Assembly: GCA_034440575.1 (NCBI GenBank)
Contig: JAOTOL010001140.1
Location: 137,001-201,000, forward strand
Length of the DNA: 64,000 nucleotides
From: Imbricaverruca yamaguchii
Taxonomy: Eukaryota; Arthropoda; Thecostraca; Neoverrucidae
Direction of reading: 5' to 3'
A model generated the notes under the pieces. The model saw nothing but the letters and a program-made list of their open reading frames with translations, did not search any database and was not told the DNA's origin. The translations under genes and the position numbers were made by a program. How positions within the stretch are numbered: the stretch's first letter is position 1; every line of letters begins with the position of its first letter. Shown in pieces: positions 32,691 to 43,800 of this stretch.

Positions 32691-34101
32691 GGACGGCGTT
32701 CACTGGCAGGTGCTTTAGCATACTATTATGGACGCAGTCCGGACCTTCCGACACGTTCTGCAGGGAGTTTATGGCTGATGTTAGTTCGGCTAATGTAAAA
32801 GATTGGTTATAATTTAGTGGAACGGAGCTTGAAAAGTCTATCGATGTTTCCTCGCAGCGACGTTTGAAACGGAGGAATTTTGCGTCCAGGTTACTCACGC
32901 GACATCTTTCCGACAATACTTCCCCAATTTCGTTAGCCACCTCGGCAGGGTGCATAATCCGTCGCCCAGCAACATCCAAAACCGGGAGTGGCAACGGCTC
33001 ATAATGGCCTGAAATGCGTTTCACACGTGACCATACTTGTGACATGGGCGAAAAACGGGACAGTTTACTCACATACTCCCTCCAGGAGACTCGCTTGACC
33101 TCCCGGATGGTACGACGCGCGAGGGCACGTGCTCGTCTAAATACTACAAGATTAGCAGTTGTACTTCGTTTGTCGAATGCCCTGAAAGCTCGCCTACGTG
33201 TCCGTATAGCGTCGCGACAGGCGTCCGTCCACCACGGGACAGGGGTGCGACGAGGTATGCCTGTGGTGCGCGGAACAGTTCCGTCTGCTGATCGTAGAAT
33301 CTTAGAGGTGAACTCTTCTACAGTTGGAGGAGATAGTTCACAGTCCGCATCGACAAGGGTCTCCATTTTGTCTGCGAACAGTGTCCAATCCGCTTTCCTG
33401 AGATTCCACCGAGGAGGTCTAGAAGCAAGAACCGACCCATCACGATAAGATAGCCACACAGGAAAATGGTCGCTACCGAGAGGATCGGTGTGCACCGACC
33501 ACTCAAATGAATCTACTAGTTCCGGGCTCGCAAGACTCAGGTCCAGTGCCAATGAATGACCCGAGGGTAGAGTGAAATGTGTATGTGTACCTGTGTTTAA
33601 CAAACATATAGCTTCGTTTAATAGTAGTGAGTGTAAAGCTTGTCCGCGGGTGTTAACACTATCACATCCCCAGACGGTGTGATGCGAGTTGAAATCTCCT
33701 AAAATCAAAAATGGTTGTGGGAGTTGAGATATCAGATGTCTGACTTCCGATACTGGAAATGCAGTCCCGGGAGGTAGATATAGTGAACACATTGACACCG
33801 GTCTATGGCTAAGATGAATACGTGCGGCGATAGCCTGCAAAGTTGTATTTAAATATAACTGCTGCGCGGGTACGCTGCAGTGTACCGCCAGCAACACACC
33901 ACCATGTGCTACGGTGTCGGTTGCTATGTCCTTGCGTAATACTTGGTAATTCTTGATCGTGTAATTGTAGTTTCCTGTAAGCTTTGTTTCCTGGAGACAC
34001 ACCGCAATCGGACAGTGTTGTTCTAGCACCACCTGCAAGTCCTGGGCACTAGATCTTATCCCCCTACAATTCCATTGTAATATTGTGTTTAAGGCATCCA
34101 T
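32602..34101 (-). CDS. LINE ORF2 N-terminus: AP-type endonuclease
   Basis: 499 residues, the longest uninterrupted part of ORF2. The endonuclease motifs are in order: ILQWNCRGI (metal-site Asn), CLQETKL (catalytic Glu), SMCSLYLPPG, LGDFNSHHTVWG (catalytic Asp/Asn) and GSDHFPVW (catalytic Asp-His). This enzyme nicks the target site to prime reverse transcription. The C-terminal half is an Arg-rich linker (PWWTDACRDAIRTRRRAFRAF). The homologous frame at 45505-46551 has the same motif order. An ATG at 34101 opens the frame just after ORF1 ends at 34225, a spacing normal for these LINEs. Confidence 0.9.
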   Translation of the reverse strand: MDALNTILQWNCRGIRSSAQDLQVVLEQHCPIAVCLQETKLTGNYNYTIKNYQVLRKDIATDTVAHGGVLLAVHCSVPAQQLYLNTTLQAIAARIHLSHRPVSMCSLYLPPGTAFPVSEVRHLISQLPQPFLILGDFNSHHTVWGCDSVNTRGQALHSLLLNEAICLLNTGTHTHFTLPSGHSLALDLSLASPELVDSFEWSVHTDPLGSDHFPVWLSYRDGSVLASRPPRWNLRKADWTLFADKMETLVDADCELSPPTVEEFTSKILRSADGTVPRTTGIPRRTPVPWWTDACRDAIRTRRRAFRAFDKRSTTANLVVFRRARALARRTIREVKRVSWREYVSKLSRFSPMSQVWSRVKRISGHYEPLPLPVLDVAGRRIMHPAEVANEIGEVLSERCRVSNLDAKFLRFKRRCEETSIDFSSSVPLNYNQSFTLAELTSAINSLQNVSEGPDCVHNSMLKHLPVNAVHELLCVFNKLWHSGNFPASWREAIVDASA

Positions 34102-34224
34102 TCAAGTGATAAAAAGATACTTAAAGCACAAAAAGAAGTATCGCAGCTGATCGCAGATCACCATCTTAACGGGGTCAATTGTAAAACCAGAGAGTATGAC
34201 GAGGCTGAATTGGGTAGAAGTAGT

Positions 34225-35730
34225 TTAAAGCTGAGTTCTAGGCCGAGTGTTCGGCGATTCTTGACCCGGTGGTGAGCCAGAAGGCGGCAAGCCTCGTTTC
34301 TGTGCCCCCAGCCGGGGAGGAGGCGGGGAGGGCCCATGTCGTAGGTAGCCTGGCCCTACCGCCGGTCCCTCAATTCGCCTTCTTGGCGATGGAGTAGCCG
34401 ACTTCTGGGGCAGGGCCCTGTCAAGGTCTTGGCGGCTCGTCGCCCGAGCCCTCTCCATTTGAGCCGGGCGCGCCCTCTTCAACTCCCGGGCGCGCCTCTC
34501 GGTCTCCTGATAGTGGAGGTTGATATCGGGTATTTGGATTGGACGGGTGTTACGGGACGGGGATGCAGGAGCGGAAGTGGAAGTTGAGGGTGGTGGTGAG
34601 ATCTGACTCACCGGAAGGGAGGAAAGGTCTGGCAGGGAAGAGGTGGAGATGATTGATTTGGATGGTGTGGTGGAGTGTGAAGGTGAGGGAAGGTTTAAGG
34701 GGGGACGGGAAATGATGGGTGGGGATTTCAAGGGTGCTGAAGCAGATGGGGAAGGGCCAGGATTGGATGAGGACTGGGGAGGCCTCTTGGTCCGTTGGAC
34801 CAGTGTCCAGTCCCCGCCCTCGAGGGGAGTAGGAGTGGTTTCGGAAGGTTCACGGATGGAATGGGTGGGGTTTGGGCCGGTAGATGTTGAGGGTAAGGAT
34901 TGCAGGTTGACGTTGGAGTGCTTGCCGGTCCGCTCGGAAAGACTCCACTCCTCCGGAGCCCGTTCAACGGCTGGTACACGAGTCACTTCGGGAGCTAGTA
35001 ATGTAGGAGTACCGCATTCCGACACATCGGAACGGGGTTCCTGCCCGGATTGTCTCGTTGGAGAGGGAACAATTACGCCTAAGGAGCGAAGAAGAGCACT
35101 CAGCTGTGCGATCAATTGCGCAGTATTGCATTCTGGAACTTGTGAAATTGTGGAAATGTTTTTAACTTTCGAAGCATACGATACCTTTGGGTGAGATTTC
35201 TCATATAAATCCCGAGCTTCACGGAACGTAACTTTGTTTGAGTATTTGATGGAGATAATTTCCTTTTCTTTGGCGTAACTAGGACAGGCGCGATCGAAAG
35301 AAGTGTGTGGATTTTGTCCTTTGCCACAGTTTACACAGAAGGGTATTTCGGTGGTGCACTGCTCGCCTGTGTGGGCGGGAGAAGCACACTTGCAACATAT
35401 GGGACGGTTCCGACAGAATTTGTTTGTATGTCCAAATCGTTGACACGTGAAGCAACGCATGGGATTCTGGAGGAAAAGGCGCACCTTGACACTAATGTAC
35501 CCCACCCGTATCTGAGAAGGCAAATCTGTTCTATTGAAAGTAAGAATGATGTTGTTGGTTGAAATTAATTCTCCTCTCCCAACCCTTATTTTCTTCGCCG
35601 CTGTCACTCCAAACTCTGATAGCCCGTCCATTATCTCATCCTCCGACACGTCTTTGAGATCAAAACAATTTATGATGCCTCGCGAAGTGTTCTTTGTTTT
35701 GTGGGGCTCAACTGTAATTGGGACTTTCAC
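34225..35730 (-). CDS. LINE ORF1, C-terminal part with Cys-rich knuckles
   Basis: 501 residues of a gag-like nucleic-acid-binding protein. Near residues 92-105 is CFTCQRFGHTNKFC (CX2CX4HX4C). CKCASPAHTGEQC follows, then CVNCGKGQNPHTSFDRAC, three knuckles as usual in I-like ORF1. After residue about 210 the protein is Pro/Ser/Thr-rich and ends with a basic Arg-rich, Pro-rich tail. The frame joins the upstream ORF1 piece after one frameshift near 35735. ORF1 proteins coat the LINE RNA and carry it to the target. Confidence 0.85.
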   Translation of the reverse strand: MKVPITVEPHKTKNTSRGIINCFDLKDVSEDEIMDGLSEFGVTAAKKIRVGRGELISTNNIILTFNRTDLPSQIRVGYISVKVRLFLQNPMRCFTCQRFGHTNKFCRNRPICCKCASPAHTGEQCTTEIPFCVNCGKGQNPHTSFDRACPSYAKEKEIISIKYSNKVTFREARDLYEKSHPKVSYASKVKNISTISQVPECNTAQLIAQLSALLRSLGVIVPSPTRQSGQEPRSDVSECGTPTLLAPEVTRVPAVERAPEEWSLSERTGKHSNVNLQSLPSTSTGPNPTHSIREPSETTPTPLEGGDWTLVQRTKRPPQSSSNPGPSPSASAPLKSPPIISRPPLNLPSPSHSTTPSKSIISTSSLPDLSSLPVSQISPPPSTSTSAPASPSRNTRPIQIPDINLHYQETERRARELKRARPAQMERARATSRQDLDRALPQKSATPSPRRRIEGPAVGPGYLRHGPSPPPPRLGAQKRGLPPSGSPPGQESPNTRPRTQL

Positions 35731-36073
35731 GTATCGAGTTTCCTTTCCTTGCGCATACTATACACTAGTTCGGAACTGTTTAGAGCCTTTTCCGCCTCCT
35801 CCGCTACCGCAAACTCAACTTCTAGTCCGCCATCCTTCAATTTGTCGCACCGAAGAATTTCTCCGAACTTATCGCATGCGTTCCGCCTTTGAAATGGTGA
35901 CAGCGACGCGAGATCATTCCCTTGTCCACGAAAAATCAACACTCGAGGCTTCGACGAGTTACTACAATTCCTATTTCCTGTGCTGAGACGACTCCGGCCC
36001 CCAATAGGGAACCGGTTATTCTGGCCACTGCAAGAGGGACCAGGAACAGTTTTTTGGTTAGTGTCTGCCATGC
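35727..36073 (-). pseudogene. LINE ORF1, N-terminal part (other frame)
   Basis: From the ATG at about 36073 the frame encodes a Lys/Ser-rich start with PGPSC, then RVLIFRGQGNDLASLSPFQR, CDKFGEILRCDKLKDGGLEVEF and AEEAEKALNSSELVY, an RNA-recognition-like fold by spacing. The LINE at 47704-48288 has the corresponding LVFRGLAKCLGSLSPCQR and DGALEIEFARAAEAEKAL uninterrupted through the block where this copy shifts frame. That defines the break near 35735. Confidence 0.8.
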
Positions 36074-36577
36074 AGTTGTTTTTGTGTTCGGCTCCGCAGA
36101 CGTCCCACCACCGTGGGGCCCTACTGGGGGACGCCTTTGTCCCGCCATCGGGAGGACGCCAGACGTCCGCGAGGCTATACGGGGCGGGCGGCACCTTCGC
36201 ACGGCCGGGAGAGAGAGACTCACCACCCCGACCGCACTACAGCGCCGCCCACCCCTTGACCCCAGCCGGCCGGGCCGGCTGACACTGAGGAATCCCAGGT
36301 CCCCGGCCCGAGGCGACTAGCCACTTGGCCCGCGTGAGGCCCCAGAGGCCCGCCCGCCCCTCCGGGATATCGGGACCAAAGAGGTGTGTTGGTCCCCCGT
36401 CACAACTAGCACCGTGCGACGGGGGACCTCAACCTCCAGGACTCCGTCAACCCCGGGGGGCGGGCCGAGGGGCGCGGCTACCCCGATAAAACTGAGCTGG
36501 TGGGCAGGACCGGGGAAGTTGCCCTGCCTGCTCATAGTAGGGATAGTTAGTGTTGTAGGGCTAGATGAAGGACAAAG
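36074..36577 (-). mobile_element. 5' region of I-like LINE
   Basis: GC-rich, aligns closely with 48290-48785. Shared landmarks are CCGGGAGAGAGAGACTCACC, CCCGCCCCTCCGGGATATC, AGAGGTGTGTTGGTCCCC, CACAACTAGCACCGTGCGAC and TACCCCGATAAAACTGAGCT. Homology stops at about 36577 while the other copy continues to about 49210, so this copy lacks its extreme 5' end. Confidence 0.8.
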
Positions 36578-37879
36578 ACACATGTTCATAGTGCATAGCA
36601 AGTTGATTTACACCACTCACCCAGATTTGTTAGGCCTGTGGTATAAGTACCTTGGTGTGCACTAGCAGAGACGGCTAAGCGTGCCCATTCAGTTCTGCTC
36701 ACTGTCCATTGTCATGGACTTGAAGGAGATGAGAGCTTGAAGATTCATATGCTTTGGCCACGTTTGCAAATGTGACCGGAAGTAGCGCACGATAGAAACC
36801 ATCCTTGCGGAAAAGTACTCAGGTTTCCAAGCACAAAGTACTCTGACTCAGAACCTTAAAAGTAAGGTCTCCATTTCTATCATGATGTCTCATCACATAC
36901 TGATGGAGTGAGTTTATGGCAACCTGCCACCAATGAAGTAGAAAATGGTATGCAGATTTCCACATCTTACCATTTTGCCAGGGTGAATAGTATATAAGTT
37001 ATATGTTTATGAAGCTGTTCACTTGGCATAGGTTTCTACTGCCCATGAAAAATCTACACAAAGGAGTCCAAATACTAACTCACTCTTAGATCAGTTTCTG
37101 CTGATAAGAATGATTTCATGTATCAATCAGGCTCTGTGAGAACTAAGTTGTCAAACCACTTACTTGCACTTTTGCTGTTAAACATATCTGTAAATAACAA
37201 ATCTGGAAACCTGCAAATCAGTACAAAGTCCACTGACCGGCCACTAATCTAATTCAAGGCCACAAAAGTTTTGTCATGTGGCAGTGTAGCATGATGGTTG
37301 ATCTCCATCTCATTGGGGCCTGAAGGCAATAATGGGAAGATTCTGTAAGAGGAGAAAAGATCAGAAACCCACCAATCAATATAATATCTTCAGCTTTAGA
37401 GAAACTATTCACCCTGTTGCAACACCTTTGTAAATTATCTCAGCAGGACATGCTAAAGACCTTGCACTAAACTTGAACACCAGATACACCTGCTACATAA
37501 CCTAGGTATAAAATATGTGACACATATCCCACCTCATTCGCCCCAATGCACATCCTCATACTGTTCCAGTTATAAGTCACTATGATTATTGAACCTAATG
37601 AATTTGTCTGAGTAGATACTATAGAACATTTTGGCCCCACTGCGCTGTCATGGCCAGTCTCATCCAGATGGCATGGCCCAATAATAATACTGAATCCACT
37701 GACATGCAGACCTGTTACAGGCATATTTCCTCATCTATAAGCATGATCTAGAACACCTACCAGCGTCATACCCACACCAGTCACAATCATTTCTATCAAT
37801 TTATCATTCAAACATATGGTTCTTGCATATAAGGAATTAATCAACTCTATTTGTAAAATAATTAAATGAGGAACTCTAG
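36578..37879. other. Non-coding, intergenic
   Basis: AT-rich. No gene or repeat family recognised. Confidence 0.45.
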
Positions 37880-38654
37880 ACTTCCTCCAGGGGTCAGTAC
37901 TGGGGCCTTCCCCCAGGGGTCAGTACTGGGGCCACTACTGTTCATTATATTTGTAAATAACATCGAAAGTTGCCTAAGCAGTAAAGTTGTGAAATTTGGA
38001 GATGATTTGAAGGTCTTTAGGGCAATAAAAGGTCAATACGAGCACATCTTGCTGCAAAAAAACTTAGACGAACTTGTTAAGTGGTCCGAAGAATGGCAAA
38101 TTAAATTTAATTTTGATAAGTGCAAAATCATGTATGTAGGTATGCAGCATATGAAGGCTCCATTCTTGATGGGTGGCCAAGTGCTAGCAGTGGCTCAACA
38201 TGAGAAGGATTTAGGTGCTATTCTAAATACAAAATTGGGGGCATCAGAACAGACCAAGGAAGCCAGGAAGGAGGCACTGAGAATGTTTGGGGCAATAAAT
38301 AGGAATGTATCATACAGAAGTGAGGAAGTCATCAGGAAGCTTTACTGTGTCAGGCCACATTTGGAATACTGCATCCACGCTTGGTCTCCTAGCTATGAAA
38401 AAGATTGTTGGCTTTTAAAGGTTTCAATTGAATTTAACAGAAATGATGCAATTAGAGGTCATCAATTCAAAATTAAAGTTAACCACAGCAGAACAAGGTT
38501 AAGACAGACTTTCTTCACCAACAGGGTAGTAGAACACTGGAACCAGCTGCCAGAAACCATTGTCAGTAGTAGCACATTGAACATCTTTAAAAATAGCATA
38601 GACAATCATTATAAGAATAGAGGACTTGCTTTTCAGTATTACAGGGATGGCTGA
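37866..38654 (+). CDS. CR1-like reverse transcriptase C-terminal fragment with deletion
   Basis: 262 residues. PQGSVLGPLLFIIFVNNIESC is the block before the catalytic box, and FGDDLKVFRAI holds an FGDD version of FADD. The frame then follows the copy at 8100-8906 through SEEWQIKFNFDKCK, GAILNTKLGASEQTKEARK and RPHLEYCIHAWSPSYEKDCW. It jumps from WLLK directly to FNRNDAIRGHQFKIKVNH, so the intervening block is missing, and ends RLRQTFFTNRVVEHWNQLP. Being 5' truncated, it cannot be active. Confidence 0.88.
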   Translation: MRNSRLPPGVSTGAFPQGSVLGPLLFIIFVNNIESCLSSKVVKFGDDLKVFRAIKGQYEHILLQKNLDELVKWSEEWQIKFNFDKCKIMYVGMQHMKAPFLMGGQVLAVAQHEKDLGAILNTKLGASEQTKEARKEALRMFGAINRNVSYRSEEVIRKLYCVRPHLEYCIHAWSPSYEKDCWLLKVSIEFNRNDAIRGHQFKIKVNHSRTRLRQTFFTNRVVEHWNQLPETIVSSSTLNIFKNSIDNHYKNRGLAFQYYRDG

Positions 38655-38765
38655 TTGACGGATTTGGTGGGCAACTGGTTGAGTGTACAGAGTGCAACCA
38701 AGAAGGGCCCTTGTGGCTCATAGTTGCACTAATCTTTTATGTCTTTATGTCTTGATGTCTTACAT
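37880..38765 (+). mobile_element. CR1-like LINE, 5' truncated, plus strand
   Basis: It begins with a tandemly doubled block (CCAGGGGTCAGTACTGGGGCC at about 37890 and 37915), encodes the C-terminal reverse transcriptase and ends in TTTTATGTCTTTATGTCTTGATGTCTTA. The last 120 bases match the 3' end of the copy at 8005 (AAGAAGGGCCCTTGTGGCTC, GTTGCACTAATCTTTT). An internal deletion in the C-terminal coding part removes roughly 60 codons relative to that copy. Confidence 0.88.
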
Positions 38766-39339
38766 GGATCAACTTTACTTTCACTCAAAACTTCTTGCAT
38801 TTCTTGCACCTTAACTTGGCCCATTCCATGGCAAATCGACCAAGCAATGGGGTGATTGTCAACCCTCATGTCACAGATTTTAAGCAAAATTGGTGTATAG
38901 GGTTATCCTATGCCCTAAATCTATCCATTGCAATTTTTACTTCCATCAGGCCAACCGTTCAGGAGGTCATTCTGGTAGGTCACGGTGCAAGGTGATGTTC
39001 CGTGACCCAAGTTAACTAAGTTAATTATCAGTCAAAATATAATCATCTGGACACTTTTGAACTCGCAAAGATTCAAGGAATCAAATTCTGACAACATTTG
39101 TAACATGTGAGGAATAATAAGTTATCCAATGAACTCAGGTCACGTGACCTCCGGTGACCTTGATGTCAGTAAAAAATGTACTTTTAAGATTGACACAATG
39201 GAAGGACCACATTTTTGCTGGACATATATTAAATACAAATAATAGCGTTTCTGCTACATATGTTCGTTTGGAGGACAGAAACTTTATCATATGTGAAGAT
39301 TATCGGGGATCAAACTTTTAACTCTGCCAGACTGGGCTG
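38766..39339. other. Non-coding; GGTCA/TGACC-rich patch
   Basis: AGGTCACGTGACCTCCGGTGACC at 39137-39159 carries overlapping AGGTCA/TGACCT words. Similar words recur at 41195-41265, 41545-41560 and 41685-41725. No gene recognised. Confidence 0.5.
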
Positions 39340-40790
39340 TCAGCAGAGCCAAAGCCAAGAAAAGGCCCCGACTTGATGGGGATTTGATCCAAGCATTTGG
39401 AAACGGTCCTTTGGCTTGCTGAAGAAAGCCCTGGGTCGTCAAAGAGGGCCCCTAAAATAACGGAGAGGCCCTAATTGCCGCAGGGGATCTTGGGCCATCA
39501 GAAAGTGCCTTTTGGCCAACGGAAGTGACCCAAGCTGTTAAGAGGGCCTCTAGCCGGATAGGGGAAGCCCTGGATCGCTAAGGAGATCCCTGCGCCAATG
39601 AAGATGACCTAGCCGTTAGAGGATCCAGGCCGTCGGGGAGAGCCCATAGCCAGCATGCAAGGCCCTTGGGCTGATGACAGCCGGAACCGCATAGGGGCGC
39701 CTTGCATGATGGAGGCCTAAACTTCTTTGGCTCATGATGATAGAGAGGGTCACAGTGGTGACAGCGGGCCTCAGGCCGATAAAAAAGACCCGGAGCTTCG
39801 GAGACGATTCGCGCTGAAGCGGAAGGTTCCTGGTGCTACATAGAGGGCTCCTAAGCCCATTGAGGGGTCCGGGCCGCTACACAGTGGTTGCGTTTCCAAA
39901 GGGTGGAGGGCAACCACTCCCTGTTGAGTCCAATGGATCCCTCCAGGCGACCACCCTGAGGGGCAGAAATATAACCGAAGAAATGTTTAAGTAAATCTAA
40001 TAGCTTGTGTGGAAAGTGCTATTGATAGGTGAAGAGATCCACCCTGAGGGTTAGCAAGAGCTGTGAAGACAAAGAGAGGTCCTACCCAAGAGCTGGAGTG
40101 CCTATACCAGCTGGAAAGAACAGTCTCAGCCGGAATTGACCTCTACACATACACAGGCATATGAGGGTCTGAGAAGGCTGGGTTGCTCTTTGGTTCTGAA
40201 AATGCACCTGAGAGATGAACAGGACCCATGTGAGCTGAAGAATAACTAGGGAGGGCCCATCTCAGACCTGAAATCCCAGAGATGAGAGCTAGGCAGGACT
40301 ATTTGGAACTTTGATGGACCCCTACAAGTGGGAGAGGGCTTTGAGTGATGTAGAGGATCTTCTGAGAGTCAGGGAGGACTGAACTGGGATTTTTCTGATG
40401 TTGAAGGTGGCCCCTAATGGATGAACAAGGCTACCCAAGAGGGAAAAAATCCCTATTTTTGCAATTTATGTGAAGAATACTGAGTGACAGCCTCAGAGCT
40501 GAAATGCTCTTCAAACCACGACAGCTGTCAATAACAAGGAAAGTTCCCTAGCAGCATGAGAAGGCCATTGACAGCAAAAAGTTCCTAAGGCATAAAAAGG
40601 GTCCCTAGGTTACTGATTGTGAGGAATACTGAGGGCCAATGTCAGAGTTAGCAAGCACTTCAAGCTAGAAAGACTGTCAAGGACTGGAAAGGGCCCTAAC
40701 AGCTGGAGAGGATCCCAACGATTGGAAATGATTACGAAGTGCTAGAGTGGACTGGACTGAGATGCCTAAGCAGTGTTAAAATATAGTCTT
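39340..40790. repeat. Degenerate short-period repeat, copy B
   Basis: 39400-39880 divides into units of about 20 bases built on GGCCCTxGGCCGxTxAGGAGA (for example near 39426, 39466, 39546 and 39566). 40010-40790 uses a related AGCTGGARAGGAYCC theme. 40210-40760 aligns with 12000-12480. Unit boundaries slip by one to three bases, so this is an old array. No coding potential is evident. Confidence 0.75.
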
Positions 40791-42720
40791 TCATTAGGTG
40801 TGTTTTGTCAAAAGGAGCACAGGAGGATGTTGAAATTTGCCATGGAAACCATGTAGCATAACAAAATTTATGAGGTCTTCAAAGACAACTTTGATCCAAC
40901 AGCATACTCATGCATGCACATTTCCATTGTTTTTTGGATACCTATTAAAGGGATAATTGTTTCAGCAATAAATATACAAAATACCAATACCTACCAACCA
41001 ATATTGTACAACAGACCACATCATAGGCTAGTGTTGGAAAAACTGGCATTTGTTGGTGTCAAGCATACCAATACATTTTGTACTCTAGGATTGTGACTAG
41101 CCTAAATGAAATATTTTGTGCTCCAGAAGGGAAAGGAAGAACAACATTGTTTGGTTTAGTGCTACCACTCAAAGTACATGCCTGAAAACTGCCTCAAGAT
41201 CAGGTCACCAAAACTCATGTCAGGGTCATGGAGTCCTGACCTCAGGTCAAGGCCTAGGGAGGTCATGTAAGGTTTCAATTGACACATCTTGACAATGCAA
41301 GGACAATGACCATAATTTCAGCCTTCTACCTCAATGCAGTGCGATGTAATGCACATAAATGTGTAGTAATCTCAGGTGACCTTAGAGACCTTGGTGAGGT
41401 CACTGGGAAAATGCCAGCAGTAACATTGAGTATAGCTTCCATCTACATGCCACAACCATTGTGAGATTATTCAGAGTGTAAATATGTAACTAGGAAACAT
41501 TTGTATATTTTACCATAGCCCTATAATGGGGAAGCCATGGAAACGACCTGACCTAAGGTCAATGCTACAAAAAGACTTATATACATATTATGGTCCCTGA
41601 TGAGATCACGACATGCTATAAGTTTGAAATCAATCACCCAATTATTGTGGAAGTTATGCCACCTAGAACTCCAAGTGTAGTCAGGTCACTTTGCCTGACC
41701 TGGTGGCCTGACCTGAGATGACCCAGGATTAAAAATGTATGAGGATTTGCAGAAAAGACCAATGAACAGCTATGCAAGGTTTGGCCTTGATAACCCTATT
41801 AGTTTGGCAGCAAATGAGGAAAAACCAGAGGGGGGCAGATATATGTCCCGAGATGTGCATGGGTTAAGGTGCTTTGAATGTGCAATTGAAGGTCATTTTG
41901 TAAAAGAGACAACTTTTTAGATACAATGAGCCCATTCAATGCAAAAGAAAGTCACTTTGTCATGTTAATCACATTCATAAGCAATGAATTAGAAAAGGAA
42001 ATTCCAAACCTTGAAAATAAACTGAAGCTGTAAATTTCCCACTGAATCTATACAAACCTAACCAATTGGAATATTATTACAGATCATAGTAACCACAAGA
42101 CACATTTTAACACATTTCACCTCCATGAATCATACAAAGGGGTTAGGCTTGGCTATGCTAGGCTATGTTAGACTTTTGTTATAAACAAATCCAAAGAAAT
42201 CGAAAATCCCCTATGAAAAAATGATTACTTTTCTTCAACAGTTCAGCACATTTCATTAAAAAAGAACTTCCAAGGAATTGGAAATTACTGTAGTATGTTT
42301 ACACCAGTTTTTGTTTCAGCTTTGCTTACTGCAATTACTGCAATTGGCAAAATATGGAAATTATTGCAATTACTGCAAGAAATCTACCCAATTTCTTTCC
42401 TTAATGGAGGTAAATTGTGTGCAAAACTTGCCTGGTGGCCAAATATCTTAATGCTATGTTTTGCTTTTCAATTTTTTTTCAAAAGAAAAGCTTGCTTCCT
42501 GGAGGCAAAATGTGTGCAAGGCTTGTCTGGTGGCAAGAAACCTAAAACTGCAAGAATACCATGGGTCCTGAATGCCAGTAAATATATGGTATAAATCAAA
42601 TACAAGTAATTTAATGGATTAAGTATCAGGAAGAAGGAATTTTGAAAATTGCAGTTATATGAAATTAAACCCGTAAAACTTACTTGACTCCTACATGGCG
42701 CGCTGCCATACATCCAGCGC
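40791..42720. other. Non-coding; dispersed TGACC/GGTCA words
   Basis: AT-rich. TGACCTCAGGTCAAGG at 41240 and AGGTCACTTTGCCTGACC near 41686 form loose inverted pairs. A TTGCAATTACTGCAA-type repetition occurs at 42325-42380. The 99-codon frame at 42295-42594 shows no motif and is probably chance. Confidence 0.4.
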
Positions 42721-42770
42721 AGCTCGGTAGGTATGTAGGTAGGCAGGTATCCCGGTAGGTACCTAATTAC
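42721..42770. repeat. GTAG tetranucleotide patch
   Basis: CGGTAGGTATGTAGGTAGG, then CAGGTATCCCGGTAGGTACC, is an imperfect GTAG repeat. Confidence 0.75.
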
Positions 42771-43297
42771 CCTGGCACTTCAGCGCACCAACCCTCTTTT
42801 ACGAACATCGATATGTACCTAGGCGCCTGCCTGGTGCCTACAGACGCCTCCAGCTATCTTTGATTCGAAATCCCTCAATTCAAGGTATCTTGAACAATAG
42901 GTAGCGCTTCAATGGCGCAAAACATGGGAGGGCCCGAGACGAAGTTTTACAACTGGTAGATAGTATATATGAACAAATATACAGATATCCCTTATACAGC
43001 AAAGATTTGCAACACTTGATAATTAAAAAGCCAATGCTTATTACAGGCTAGGTTAGTTTTAGTTGTTTACTTTCACCCAAATGTCAGGTAGGCAAAGTCG
43101 GAAAGATGTACAAAATCAGATATTGTTTATATTGCGCTTGTTGTACCATTTTATCCAATCAATATTTAAATATAATATCTGTACTTATTTGTGGCGTATT
43201 AAGCTATAGCACGCTATAGTCGAAATTAAGACAACACTTAGAGATGGCGCTTGGAGGAAAATTCACCAGCATCATTCACTGGCGGATCTAGCACATC
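42771..43297. other. Non-coding flank of hAT-type element
   Basis: No gene recognised. Ends in AGCACATC (43290-43297), the left target-site duplication of the next element. Confidence 0.45.
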
Positions 43298-43578
43298 CAG
43301 GGTTGCCAGACCTGGCGATATATCGCCAATTTGGCGAAATTCTAACCATGTTGGCGATGAAAAAAATCCCGGTTGGCGAATGGCTATGAAAACCATAAAA
43401 ATTGGCGAATTTTAGGTCAACACTACACTGCCGGTAAAATGACGACATTTTCGTAAAAATAAGAAATACGGGAATTTCTTCCATTTTTTGTCTGGATCGG
43501 CAAGGCTTACACCATACCGCCCCATCCCCTCCAGGCGCGGATCCAGAAATTCTCCGGGGGGGGGGGGCGGCGTTAATG

Positions 43579-43800
43579 CTAAGTGTGAAAACCACGTCCC
43601 TGAGGAGGCAGTGTGAACAATCGGATCGTGGCACCACTCACAAAGGGACACCCCACGCCATCATCAGTTTTGGAACCGTCGGTGTAGGTGAGAGTGCATG
43701 AACGATAGGCGTGAATGTGTTCAAGACTCTTCATCCGGAACACTTCTGGGGACATTTCGTCCTTACGAATGTCTGACAATGTCGTATCCACCGACGGCTT
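43579..43800 (-). pseudogene. RNase H start of LINE 2, truncated
   Basis: TTLSDIRKDEMSPEVFRMKS is followed by TLTYTDGSKTDDGVGCPFVSG with the first catalytic Asp, then a short aligned stretch after which similarity to the other LINE ends. The remaining catalytic residues are absent. Confidence 0.8.

Larger units (their letters stand above)
30244..36577 (-). mobile_element. I-like LINE retrotransposon, nearly complete but frameshifted
   Basis: About 6.3 kb on the minus strand. Order from its 5' end (right): GC-rich 5' region (36577-36074), ORF1 with three Cys-rich knuckles (about 36073-34225), ORF2 with an apurinic-type endonuclease (34101-about 33000), reverse transcriptase (32700-31400) and RNase H plus terminal Cys/His motif (about 31290-30474). 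A 3' end with TGCGCCCGAAAACCCAAATAA and an (ACTA)-type tail lies at 30300-30244. RNase H plus a gag-like ORF1 indicates the I superfamily. It needs several frameshifts to be read through, so it is inactive. Confidence 0.9.

Noticed and set aside
34643..35194. Plus-strand open frame of 183 codons
   Set aside because: Opposite-strand shadow of LINE ORF1's Pro/Ser-rich tail.
42295..42594. Small secreted-type protein
   Set aside because: Ala/Leu-rich frame in AT-rich DNA next to short repeats; no family recognised and no context support.
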